Assembly (NCBI GenBank): GCA_903897605.1
Contig: CAIUCH010000024.1
Coordinates: forward strand, 1 to 48,765
Direction: 5' to 3'
DNA: 48,765 nucleotides
Source of the DNA: an uncultured Alphaproteobacteria bacterium
Lineage (GTDB): Bacteria; Pseudomonadota; Alphaproteobacteria; Micropepsales; Micropepsaceae
The notes below the pieces were generated by a model. It made no database searches, had not been told where the DNA came from, and worked only from the letters and a program-made list of their open reading frames with translations. This document shows, in pieces, positions 35,345-43,528 of the stretch; within the stretch, counting starts at the first letter, position 1; each line of letters starts with the position of its first letter. The position numbers and the translations under genes were made by a program.

Positions 35345-36088
35345 CTAGATGCGCTTGGCATCCCGAATGTTTCGCAAAAAAGCGCGGGTTCGCTCACGCG
35401 CTGGTTCATCGAATATCTTGTCCGGGGGGCCTTCTTCGTAGACGGAGCCGTCGCACAGAAAGCACACCTTGCTCGATACCTCGCGGGCGAAACCCATCTC
35501 GTGAGTCGCCAGCAACATGGTCATGCCTTCTTCCGCCAGGTCCCGCACGATGTTCAGGACTTCGGATACCAGCTCGGGATCCAGCGCGGAGGTAATTTCG
35601 TCCAGAAGAAGAACCAAAGGATCCATCGCCAGCGCGCGAACGATGGCGACGCGCTGCTGCTGACCTCCCGACAGCCGGTCGGGATATTCTCTTGCCTTGT
35701 TGGCCAGTCCAAAGCGCGAGAGCAAAGCCATGGCACGTTCCTCTGCCGCCGCTTTGGACAATCTCAAAACCTTGATGGGAGCCAGTGTCACGTTTCCAAG
35801 AACGGTCATATGCGGGAACAGGTTATAGCCTTGGAATACGATGCCGATGTCTCGACGCAGCGCGTTGACGTCGACGCCCGGTCCGGTGATGCGGTCTCCG
35901 TGAACGCGTATCTCGCCATGATCAATCGCCTCCAGCCCGTTGATGCAACGCAGCAAGGTCGATTTCCCGGAACCCGATGGTCCGATGAGCGAGACCACCT
36001 CATGCTCATCGACCGACAAGCTCAGATGATTGAAGACCGACAAATCGCCATAGGATTTGGAGATATCGCGGATTTCGATAAACGCCAT
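35345..36088 (-). CDS. Polar amino-acid ABC importer ATPase (GlnQ type)
   Basis: This 247-residue ATPase of the PAAT importer family has Walker A GPSGSGKSTLL, the signature LSGGQQQRVAI, Walker B VLLLDEITSALDP and the switch His in LLATHEMGFAREV. Its length and the EITSALDPELV motif are characteristic of GlnQ/HisP/ArtP proteins. The ribosome site is GAGGAAGAGGGG directly before the ATG. It follows the permease gene by 11 bp and is the last gene of the SBP-permease-ATPase set. Confidence 0.94.
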   Translation of the reverse strand: MAFIEIRDISKSYGDLSVFNHLSLSVDEHEVVSLIGPSGSGKSTLLRCINGLEAIDHGEIRVHGDRITGPGVDVNALRRDIGIVFQGYNLFPHMTVLGNVTLAPIKVLRLSKAAAEERAMALLSRFGLANKAREYPDRLSGGQQQRVAIVRALAMDPLVLLLDEITSALDPELVSEVLNIVRDLAEEGMTMLLATHEMGFAREVSSKVCFLCDGSVYEEGPPDKIFDEPARERTRAFLRNIRDAKRI

Positions 36089-36099
36089 GCCCCTCTTCC

Positions 36100-37230
36100 T
36101 CAGACACCGCCTGCACGCAGGCGAGCGCGATCCCGCTGCATCATCCGTTCCACAAAGCGCGTTTGGGGAATTGATATGGCGATAAACAGGACCGCAACGG
36201 TTGTTACTGCCGAGAGGTTGTAATGGTTCGCAGCTATCAGCATCGACTGATTGAAAGAATCTATGACCCCGACCACATTGACCAGTGCGGTGTCCTTCTG
36301 CAGCGCAATGAATTGGTTAAGCAGTGGCGGGATGATGTGACGCACACCCTGCGGTACGATCACGTAGCGCAGGGTCTGCATGTGTGAGAGGCCAAGCGAG
36401 CGGGCAGCCGCAGTCTGGCTCCAATGTATGCTTTGAATACCAGCGCGATAAGTCTCCGCCACATAGGCGCCAACCGTGAGCGTCAGCGCAATTATCACGT
36501 AAGACGTCAATGAAAAATCCTTGAGGATCGGCACCCCTGTCAGCGGGACGCCGAAACCCACGAGAAAGATCACCAGGATTGCCGGTATGGCGCGAAAAAC
36601 GTCGACGTATACCGCCGCAATGATGCGCAAAGGCTTGCCCGCCGTCCCGGGCGCAAACATCGCCAACGCGACAATCAAACCCCAAACCAAAACCAAAACT
36701 TCGGCGACGACGAAGATCTCGATGTTGACCCAGAATGCCTTGAGCACCAGCGGAAAGGTCTCGACAATCAAAGGCACATAAAAGAAAGTCTTCGCCACAG
36801 CCTGATTGTTTGCCAAGAGAAACTGGACCGCCAGCACCACAATGAACTGCGCGAACGTATATCCAATAGCAATCCAGCTCCGGTCGTGCGCCTCGGACCG
36901 CGCCACGCGCGCGGCGACAATGTCATTGCGCGCAATGGCGCGGCGGACATCCCGCCACCGATTGAAAGCGCGGATCAATGGCAGCGCGATCATTGTCGAC
37001 ATCAATGTCAGGAGCACGAACGCTGCAGATACCCACCAGCCTGCAAATCCGCCGCCGAGCAAGGCTTTCCGGATCGCGCCTATAGTGTACAGGCTGCCCG
37101 CCTCGACCGCGATCACCATCACGAGCGCGCTGAGGAGCAGCGCGGTGGGTGCGGCCGGCATACGTCCGATGTCCAGCCGGCGCGCTGGCCCCGTGCCGGC
37201 GCTCGGCGCGCGATGCGTTGTGGCACCCAT
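36100..37230 (-). CDS. Amino-acid ABC importer permease with N-terminal extension
   Basis: This is a 376-residue PAAT-type permease. The C-terminal ~230 residues form the standard domain, including LPLIVETFPLVLKAFWVNIE, the coupling loop SIHWSQTAAARSLGLSHMQTL and the FIALQKDTALVNVVGV segment. The first ~145 residues add about three extra hydrophobic stretches (around 28-50, 63-85 and 118-140) separated by a charged segment rich in Arg and Asp. PAAT permeases of about 220 residues lack this. The ribosome site AAGGGAG is 5 bp before the ATG. It lies between the binding protein (10 bp) and the ATPase (11 bp) and presumably acts as a homodimer. Confidence 0.92.
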   Translation of the reverse strand: MGATTHRAPSAGTGPARRLDIGRMPAAPTALLLSALVMVIAVEAGSLYTIGAIRKALLGGGFAGWWVSAAFVLLTLMSTMIALPLIRAFNRWRDVRRAIARNDIVAARVARSEAHDRSWIAIGYTFAQFIVVLAVQFLLANNQAVAKTFFYVPLIVETFPLVLKAFWVNIEIFVVAEVLVLVWGLIVALAMFAPGTAGKPLRIIAAVYVDVFRAIPAILVIFLVGFGVPLTGVPILKDFSLTSYVIIALTLTVGAYVAETYRAGIQSIHWSQTAAARSLGLSHMQTLRYVIVPQGVRHIIPPLLNQFIALQKDTALVNVVGVIDSFNQSMLIAANHYNLSAVTTVAVLFIAISIPQTRFVERMMQRDRARLRAGGV

Positions 37231-37240
37231 TGTAGCTCCC

Positions 37241-38116
37241 TTACGGCGTGAAGACCGGCAGCTTGGCGGAATCCGCGCCCAGATTTGGGGCCAGATAGCT
37301 ATTCGTCAGGTCCCGCAAAGTGCCGTCATTCTTGAAGTCCCTGATCAGCTTATTGAACACAGCCAAGTTCGGAGAATCCTTGTTGACGATGCCCCCCCAA
37401 TTCTCGCCCATGTCATAGCGCCCGACCACCTGAAGCGCGCCATTCGATTGCTTCGCCCGAGCCAGGACGATCGGCGTATCGAATAGAACAGCGTCCACCT
37501 GGCCGGCCGCCAAAGCCGCGAACATGGGGGCCGTTTGGGTGAAGACTTTGGGGGGCTCAACCGGTTTGATATTGTCCGTGACATACTGCAGCGTTGTGCT
37601 TCCTTGCTCGACTGCAAGCCGCATCTTCTTGATCTTATCCTTATCGACTTTGATACCAGCCCTGACCAAAACGCCCTGGTCGGACCTGTAGTAGGGCTCG
37701 GTGAAATTCAAGACCTTTTTGCGCTGGTCTGTAATCGTAATCTGGCTCAATGCAATGTCGAATCCCCTCGCCTGACCGGTGAGGACTTGGGCAAAGGAGC
37801 GATTCACCACGATCAATCGATCCAATCCGGCGCGGTAAGCCATGTTGGCCGCCATGCAATATTCAAAGCCGTCTTTGATCGTATCGGGTGAGTCGCCATT
37901 CCACCATCCCGGTGCGGGCAATGCCGGCCGCACCGAAAGCGCCCCCGGAACCACAGTCGCCAATTTGACCGATCCCCGCTGACCGGACACTTTACAATTT
38001 CCATAGTCCGGCGCCGCCGATGCGCGGCCCGCCAGCGTGCATAGCAAAAGGGAAAGCAGAATCGACCGCATGCCAGAAACCATGATGCGAGCGGGCTCGG
38101 CCTTGTGTTGCTTCAT
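37241..38116 (-). CDS. Amino-acid ABC importer substrate-binding protein (SBP_bac_3)
   Basis: This 291-residue periplasmic binding protein has a signal peptide (hydrophobic MRSILLSLLLCTLAGRASA at about 16-34). The SBP family 3 fold includes GFEYCMAANMAYRAGL, GFDIALSQITITDQRKKVLNFTEPYY (the family's most conserved stretch) and DAVLFDTPIVLA. R and D residues in this pattern usually hold the alpha-amino and carboxyl groups of an amino acid. I start at 38116, where AGAGGAG stands 6 bp upstream. Substrate is not predictable. The preceding dioxygenase gene suggests an amino acid or betaine-like compound that is then hydroxylated or cleaved. Confidence 0.92.
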   Translation of the reverse strand: MKQHKAEPARIMVSGMRSILLSLLLCTLAGRASAAPDYGNCKVSGQRGSVKLATVVPGALSVRPALPAPGWWNGDSPDTIKDGFEYCMAANMAYRAGLDRLIVVNRSFAQVLTGQARGFDIALSQITITDQRKKVLNFTEPYYRSDQGVLVRAGIKVDKDKIKKMRLAVEQGSTTLQYVTDNIKPVEPPKVFTQTAPMFAALAAGQVDAVLFDTPIVLARAKQSNGALQVVGRYDMGENWGGIVNKDSPNLAVFNKLIRDFKNDGTLRDLTNSYLAPNLGADSAKLPVFTP

Positions 38117-38223
38117 GCACGGCTCCTCTTCGATTGGGTCAGGCCTCATGCACTGCGCTCCTGCGATCATCAAGCTTTCGGTCGATGCGCCCTAACAACC
38201 GGAAGGTTGATCCGCCACATGCC

Positions 38224-39291
38224 TCATGTGGCGACCGCTGTAGCGGGCTGCGCGATGCCACCGTGCGGCTTACCCGCCCCGACATCGCCCCACAAGATGG
38301 CATGATCCTCAGGCAAGGCGCGTGAATTCGGCATGGAGAGCCACAGTCGCATGAGCATGCGGCTGTGGCCCCTGCTTTCGTCGTCCTTAAATGCCGTACG
38401 ACCATGGTAGATAACGTGATTGTTCAGCAGTTGAATGTCTCCAGGCGCAAAGCGCATCTCGAAGCATTCCTCCTCCGCCACGTCCATCAACATTTGGATG
38501 GCTGCATGCTCTGCATCCGTCAGCTTCCTCGCGATGGGCATCATTTGCGCATTCTCTATGTAGGTGAGCGAAAAATGGCTGGTAAGTTTGCCGTTGCGCA
38601 CGCCAAATATTGGCAAATCATACACCACATGCTCGCCGCCCGGCTCTTCACCGAACCGGCTGCGCGGTATGGACTTGCACAGCAGCGCATGCAGGTCCGG
38701 GCGCCGCTTTCGAATCTCATTATAGACCGTGGCGCTGCTGGCCAGCTTGCTGACGCCTCCTTCGGATGCTTGACGCACACACAAAAGGCCTACCACGTCG
38801 CAACGGTCGGTGTGAAAGCGCAATTGCCCCGATGACAGCGTGCGGGCGCCCGAAGACAGAAACTGCTTACCGGAAGAGTCGAGGGTCGCGCCATAAAGCT
38901 TGGCGCCTACGCCCATGCCTTCGTCCCTAATGTCACGCATCACTTCCCCGAAATAATTTTGGTACATTGGAGTGCCGAGGTACCAGCCGAGGGCGTACCA
39001 AACGCGGCGCAGTTGCTCTTCGCTGTAGCGGCCAATGTCCAGACCACGCATCTTCACCATGCCGCATCCATTCTCCAGTTCTTCGCGCACGGTTGCAAAA
39101 AAACCCTCATCATCGGTCAACATAAAATTGTGGCGATTGACCTGGCGCCAATCGAGATCCTTGACCTTGCCGACCGCGGCATCGATTTGGTCCAACATCG
39201 CAGCCGGGAATTCCTTGATCCACCGGTCATTCTGGCGCATTTCGGCACCCTTCCAGACGCAGCCACCTTGCAATTCGCTCGACTGGGACAT
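38224..39291 (-). CDS. TauD/TfdA-family Fe(II)/2-oxoglutarate dioxygenase
   Basis: The 355-residue enzyme carries the facial triad H160-X-D162 in LRFHTDRCD and H296 in NNHVIYHGRTAF. Arginines in RGHSRMLMRLW bind 2-oxoglutarate. The fold is the clavaminate synthase/TauD double-stranded helix. Family members hydroxylate taurine, gamma-butyrobetaine, amino acids or aryloxyacetates. I start at 39291, with GGGAG 5 bp upstream; the frame runs to 39495 without coding character. It is 107 bp upstream of the binding-protein gene and probably shares an operon with the importer, which would deliver its substrate. Confidence 0.9.
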   Translation of the reverse strand: MSQSSELQGGCVWKGAEMRQNDRWIKEFPAAMLDQIDAAVGKVKDLDWRQVNRHNFMLTDDEGFFATVREELENGCGMVKMRGLDIGRYSEEQLRRVWYALGWYLGTPMYQNYFGEVMRDIRDEGMGVGAKLYGATLDSSGKQFLSSGARTLSSGQLRFHTDRCDVVGLLCVRQASEGGVSKLASSATVYNEIRKRRPDLHALLCKSIPRSRFGEEPGGEHVVYDLPIFGVRNGKLTSHFSLTYIENAQMMPIARKLTDAEHAAIQMLMDVAEEECFEMRFAPGDIQLLNNHVIYHGRTAFKDDESRGHSRMLMRLWLSMPNSRALPEDHAILWGDVGAGKPHGGIAQPATAVAT

Positions 39292-39336
39292 GGGTCTCCC
39301 GAAAGTGAGATAGGTTGTCCAATATTGTCTAGCAGG

Positions 39337-39347
39337 TACAGCCTGTA
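39337..39347. promoter_or_regulatory. Short palindrome upstream of the dioxygenase
   Basis: TACAG-C-CTGTA is a perfect 5-bp inverted repeat 46 bp before the dioxygenase start, in an AT-richer patch also flanked by ATATTGT (39322-39328) and ACAATAT (39363-39369). It could be an operator, but no regulator gene is adjacent. Confidence 0.3.
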
Positions 39348-39543
39348 GCCGGCAACGGTCCAACAATATCGTGTGCGCATTGCGCCGCGTTTCCAATCGG
39401 CTCTTGGATTTCGCAAGCGTCGAGCCGGCTTTCCCGCCGGACGCCAACGACAATGTCCGCTGTACGCCGCAAGCGGCCTTGCGTGAAGCAACCAATGGCG
39501 CGGTGCTGCAATTCGACCAGCCTCACCGGCAAGCCGCTTGGCA

Positions 39544-41958
39544 TCAGTGCTTTTTGCGCAATTCGAGTTCGAGTAACGTCACCGTGAAAGGCGCAAAGCC
39601 ATAGTCGAACGCCGGCCCGCTGACATCGGCTTTCAGTATTTTCACGCCAACCTTGTTGGGCTCGTCGTGCGAATTCATCGCTTCTGAATCCGCGTTCGGC
39701 TCTCTGTCACCCAAGACGTAGGCATGTCCCGTCTGCACCGATCCGAGTTCCGGATTCAAATGGAACCGAACCTTGCGGATATCCCTCGTCGAATTCACTG
39801 CGTAAAGGCGCAGCGTTTTCCCGTCCGCGCTTAGCGTCGCATCCAAGTCCGGCTCTTGCAGATAAAACGAAGGCGATGCCGGCCGCTCGATCTTCAGAGG
39901 AAAGGAACCCGCCGCGCGCTGGTACAAGCCTTGCGAATAATAGGTTGGGGTAAAGTAAAGCCATCCCGGTCCCGGCTCGAGCACGCCCGAGCCGAAGCTG
40001 TCCGACAAATTCGAGCGATTCGCAAACGCGATCAAATCGCTATAGCGATGCATCATGTTCTGATAGCGCGCGGTCGTGAGGGCGTTGCCCATTGTCAGCA
40101 GCATGCCACGCTTCAGCCCCCAGTCTCCCGCCGTCCCGTTCCATTCCGTCACTGCCACACGAATGTCTTTGCCGTCGCCATCCTGCTCGATCTCTTTGCG
40201 CAACTGTTTCAGTTCGGCTTCGGTCCCGTTGAGGTCCCCGACCGTATATTGATGCGGATTCAAATAATCGATGGCGCTTCCCGCCAGCCGCACGGTGTTG
40301 GCGCTGTCGTATGAGGTCAGAATTTTGATCGAAGGATCGACCTTTCGCATCGCTTGCGCGAATCCCTTCAACGAAGCATCGTATGCCGCGCCGCCCACCT
40401 CATTGCCCACTTCCCAATATTTCACATGATAGGGTTCGGGGTGGCCATTTTTCGCACGCTTGCGGCCCCATTCGGAGTCGGCGGTCCCGTTGAAATACTC
40501 GACTTCATTGGCGGCATCTTGCGGCGTCTTGCCCGTCCAGCGAATACAAATGACCGCTTCGGCTTTGATGTACTGGGTCAGTTGAACAAATTCTTCAACG
40601 CCGACAAAATTCTCTTGCAGGCCGCCCCAGGGATCATCCGCGAAGGGAACGCGCGCGTCCCAGCTTCCCAGTGTGTCCTCCCATTCAAACGGCTCAATCG
40701 TGCTCCCGCCCAGCCGGACAATTCCCGGATTCATCGCCTTCAGGGCCTTCACGACATCCGGACGCCACAGACCCAGCACCGCGTCCTTGTCAGTCAGGTA
40801 CACCCGATCCAGCCAGAGCGTGCCAGGGCCTTCGAATTCAATGGACAGCGTTGCATTGCGCATGCTGCGCTTTGCTGTCAGCAGCACCTCGGCAGCGCGC
40901 CAATCCGCTGCTCCACGGCCCAGGAAAACCGGCCCCGCGACAATTCCACCGTCACCATGCAAAGACGCACGCACACGAACATTTCCCTCGCTGCGAAGAT
41001 GCAGCCTCAGCCGGTATGCGTGCCCGGCATCAAAATAGAATCCATCTTGCGATATTCCCGCCCATGTATTCGCCAAGGGCAGCTCGATCTTCTGCGAACG
41101 CTTACCGTTGAAGGGATTGTTGGTGTCGAACGAATAGGTTGCAACATGCACGCTGCCATCCGGATACCAGGGACGATAGGGCTTATCGATTTGCCTTTTG
41201 TAGGCATAAGTCCATGGAGTCTCCTCCTCGAAGCTGGTGGAGTCGACTTGCTGGGCGATCATCGAAGGCATCAAATTGTCCAACGGTTCGATAAATTGAC
41301 CGCCCTGCTTTAAATCAATTGGACGCTTGCTGAGCCGCGTATCGGAAATGGTGACGGACTGTTCCTCCAGATTCTCTCGCACGCGTTCGAGGCGGATATC
41401 GTCAAACCACACTTTACCGGTCTGATTGCCAAGCGCATTGAGAACAACCCCGATTCTGCCCGGCGAAGGCACGCGAAAGACCACGCTCTCCTGCTGCCAC
41501 TGCCCGGAGCCGACTGGCGTTTGGCTGTAGCCTTGATCGCCAACCTGCGCTTCGATTCCGATGCGTGGTCCGGGAATGAAACTCTCGGTATATGCGTCCG
41601 CATTCACCGGCACCGGCGACGTCGTCGACTTCACCCAACCGGTCAATCGCCACAAGGTTCCGATTGGAAGAAACACTTCCTGCCGCAGCGATAGGTGCGC
41701 GGGGTGGTCCGCTGACACAGATAGGGCCTGGCTTCCCTCCTTGGTATCCGCTTTATCCAGGCTTAGAGAAAATTCCTGCTTGGCCTCGGACGAATCGATC
41801 TGCCAGGACTCGGCCGGTATGGCGGCTTCAAAGCCGGCGTTCTGGAGCGGCTGGTCACCGCCGCCCGCAGATGCCAGCGAGAAAGGCATCGAAGCCAGCA
41901 TCCAAATACAGCCGATCAAGCCCAGGCTGCACATTCCATGGTGCGCGAATTTAATCAC
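39544..41958 (-). CDS. GH51-type alpha-L-arabinofuranosidase with two CBM-like modules
   Basis: This 804-residue secreted enzyme has an N-terminal Sec signal ending LASAGG (about 30). Two carbohydrate-binding-like beta-sandwiches follow: about 36-192, closing with VWFDDIRLERV, and about 245-390, closing with LWLDRVYLTD. The catalytic barrel spans about 395-690, and a C-terminal beta domain about 700-804. The acid/base is E520 in YWEVGNEVGG and the nucleophile is E605 in VAVTEWNGT, the GH51 pattern. It should release alpha-L-arabinofuranose from arabinoxylan or arabinan. The ribosome site GGAGGA is about 9 bp before the ATG. It complements the GH127-like enzyme, since together they would remove alpha- and beta-linked arabinofuranose. 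Specificity among GH51-like subgroups is uncertain. Confidence 0.9.
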   Translation of the reverse strand: MIKFAHHGMCSLGLIGCIWMLASMPFSLASAGGGDQPLQNAGFEAAIPAESWQIDSSEAKQEFSLSLDKADTKEGSQALSVSADHPAHLSLRQEVFLPIGTLWRLTGWVKSTTSPVPVNADAYTESFIPGPRIGIEAQVGDQGYSQTPVGSGQWQQESVVFRVPSPGRIGVVLNALGNQTGKVWFDDIRLERVRENLEEQSVTISDTRLSKRPIDLKQGGQFIEPLDNLMPSMIAQQVDSTSFEEETPWTYAYKRQIDKPYRPWYPDGSVHVATYSFDTNNPFNGKRSQKIELPLANTWAGISQDGFYFDAGHAYRLRLHLRSEGNVRVRASLHGDGGIVAGPVFLGRGAADWRAAEVLLTAKRSMRNATLSIEFEGPGTLWLDRVYLTDKDAVLGLWRPDVVKALKAMNPGIVRLGGSTIEPFEWEDTLGSWDARVPFADDPWGGLQENFVGVEEFVQLTQYIKAEAVICIRWTGKTPQDAANEVEYFNGTADSEWGRKRAKNGHPEPYHVKYWEVGNEVGGAAYDASLKGFAQAMRKVDPSIKILTSYDSANTVRLAGSAIDYLNPHQYTVGDLNGTEAELKQLRKEIEQDGDGKDIRVAVTEWNGTAGDWGLKRGMLLTMGNALTTARYQNMMHRYSDLIAFANRSNLSDSFGSGVLEPGPGWLYFTPTYYSQGLYQRAAGSFPLKIERPASPSFYLQEPDLDATLSADGKTLRLYAVNSTRDIRKVRFHLNPELGSVQTGHAYVLGDREPNADSEAMNSHDEPNKVGVKILKADVSGPAFDYGFAPFTVTLLELELRKKH

Positions 41959-42577
41959 GATGATCCTCCGAGCACCCTGGGAGATTAACTCGCGCAGCCA
42001 TTTCAGGCCCTCGTCAATATCCGTCGAGATTGCGATGATTTATTTCGTTGCAGGTACGTTGGATTTCGAGTCGCCAGGTGGCCTGGGGAATATTTTGTAC
42101 CGCTGGCATGGGAAGGCTATCGCATTGCCGCCACTCAATCCAGAAGCAGCGCGGTGGACCCGGGCACATGAGCCACCCTCAGCAAGTTTGCTGTGCCCAT
42201 CAAGGCTTAACAGCTGGAGGCGCCGCGAATAGAGTGCCAATGAATACCTGGGTTCGAATTGCGCGCTATCCGATCGGTTGGCCGTGAGTCCTAGCCAATG
42301 ATGAGCTTGCCGTGACCAGCAATTGTTATAATGTTTGAAGATATGGATGCGCTGTGTTCAATAAAGCTGTTGCGCCAAGGGGATAGCTCTTTTCATCGCC
42401 TGGATGAAGAGGCCTTGTGCACGCCGGCGGATCATCCCGATTTCGTCCATGGCGCGCGTCCCCTAATTGTTGCGGCGCCGCACAGTGTTTGATGAGACCG
42501 ATCGGCCACTCGAATACGCCGAGGTTCATTACGTCGGCGCGCTTCATGCCGACTCTCGAACTTCATAGGGGCATGCG
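41959..42577. other. 619-bp spacer upstream of the mannose operon
   Basis: No gene can be supported with confidence. The first ~340 bp look like unconstrained sequence. From 42324 there is a promoter (listed separately), then a leader of about 240 nt. This leader holds a hairpin (42387-42397 pairing with 42403-42411, with a 2-base bulge) and two short frames. A 53-codon frame (42331-42492) ends in TGATG overlap with a 29-codon frame (42492-42581), which in turn overlaps the ROK start by ATGA. The first frame's ATG lies inside the -10 box, so translation could only begin at its second ATG (42343). They may be remnants of a decayed gene. Confidence 0.4.
42324..42332 (+). promoter_or_regulatory. 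Extended -10 promoter for ROK-PMI-GPI operon
   Basis: TGTTATAAT is a perfect extended -10 element, with the consensus TATAAT at 42327-42332. No good -35 stands at normal spacing, which extended -10 promoters do not need. Transcription would start near 42339, giving a long leader before the ROK kinase ATG at 42578. Confidence 0.55.
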
Positions 42578-43528
42578 ATGATAACAATCGCGGCAGATCT
42601 TGGCGGTACAAAGATCAAGCTCGGTGTGGTGATAGACGGTAAAATCGCGCAACAGACTTCTCTTGCAGCCGAATCTGGAGACGGCCTTTTACGTCAACTT
42701 CCGCAGATCGCTTATGAGATCCAACGCCTGCTCTCCTCGCTCGGGCTTGAGCATCGGCACTGCAATGCGCTTGGGCTCACATTTCCCGGTCTGGTCGAAC
42801 CCAAAGCGAACCGGGTTCGCGCAACATATGGCAAATGGGATGACGCGCCGGGGATCGACCTAGGCGCCTGGGCAAATAAGCAATTCGGTTTACCGCTTGT
42901 CATGGAGAATGACACGCGTCTTGCCCTGCTGGGCGAATGGCGTGCCGGCGCCGGTGCCGGCTGCAACAATCTCGTCTTGGTCACCTTGGGCACCGGCCTT
43001 GGTACCGCCACGGTTATCGAGGGCAATCTTCTTGAGGGTGTTCATGGCCAGGCAGGTGTACTTGGCGGCCACTTCAGCACCAACCGGCAGGGCGCGCGCT
43101 GCACCTGCGGCAATATCGGCTGTGCCGAGGCCGAGGCCTCGACGTCTGTGCTTGCGCGCATCGCCGCAAAGCATCCCGATTTTGGGACAAGCGCAATCCG
43201 GCTGTGTAGCAATATCGATTATAGCGCCGTCTTCGAACTGGCGCGGCAAGGCGATTCCTGCGCCCTGGCATTGAAGAGGCATGGCGTCGCCGTATGGGCG
43301 CAGATGATTGTCAACCTGATCCATGCCTATGACCCCGAACGGATTATTCTGGGCGGCGGCATCATGGCCGGCGCTGGGGATTTCTTCGATGATCTGAAAG
43401 CCGCCATACTCTCTCACGCGCATACCCCTTGGGGGCAGGTCGATATCGTGGCGGGAACCTTGGGTTCGTCCGCGGCTCTGCTGGGCCTTGATGCGCTTGC
43501 CCGCCAACGTTTCCCGGAGTTGGCATGA
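42578..43528 (+). CDS. ROK-family sugar kinase
   Basis: This 316-residue kinase phosphorylates a hexose using ATP. It shows the phosphate-binding DLGGTKIKLG (7-16), catalytic D112 in MENDTRLALLGEW, LVTLGTGLGTA, and the ROK zinc site with H165, C175, C177 and C182 (GHFSTNRQGARCTCGNIGCAE). No helix-turn-helix is present, so it is an enzyme and not a NagC/Mlc-type regulator. The ribosome site AGGGG is 7 bp upstream. The next gene, a phosphomannose isomerase, overlaps its stop by ATGA, so mannose or fructose is the likely substrate rather than glucose alone. It is the first gene of the mannose-type operon. Confidence 0.93.
   Translation: MITIAADLGGTKIKLGVVIDGKIAQQTSLAAESGDGLLRQLPQIAYEIQRLLSSLGLEHRHCNALGLTFPGLVEPKANRVRATYGKWDDAPGIDLGAWANKQFGLPLVMENDTRLALLGEWRAGAGAGCNNLVLVTLGTGLGTATVIEGNLLEGVHGQAGVLGGHFSTNRQGARCTCGNIGCAEAEASTSVLARIAAKHPDFGTSAIRLCSNIDYSAVFELARQGDSCALALKRHGVAVWAQMIVNLIHAYDPERIILGGGIMAGAGDFFDDLKAAILSHAHTPWGQVDIVAGTLGSSAALLGLDALARQRFPELA

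Noticed and set aside
42326..42547. 73-codon minus-strand frame in the spacer before the ROK gene
   Set aside because: Composition is atypical, there is no ribosome site or family match, and it overlaps a strong plus-strand promoter.
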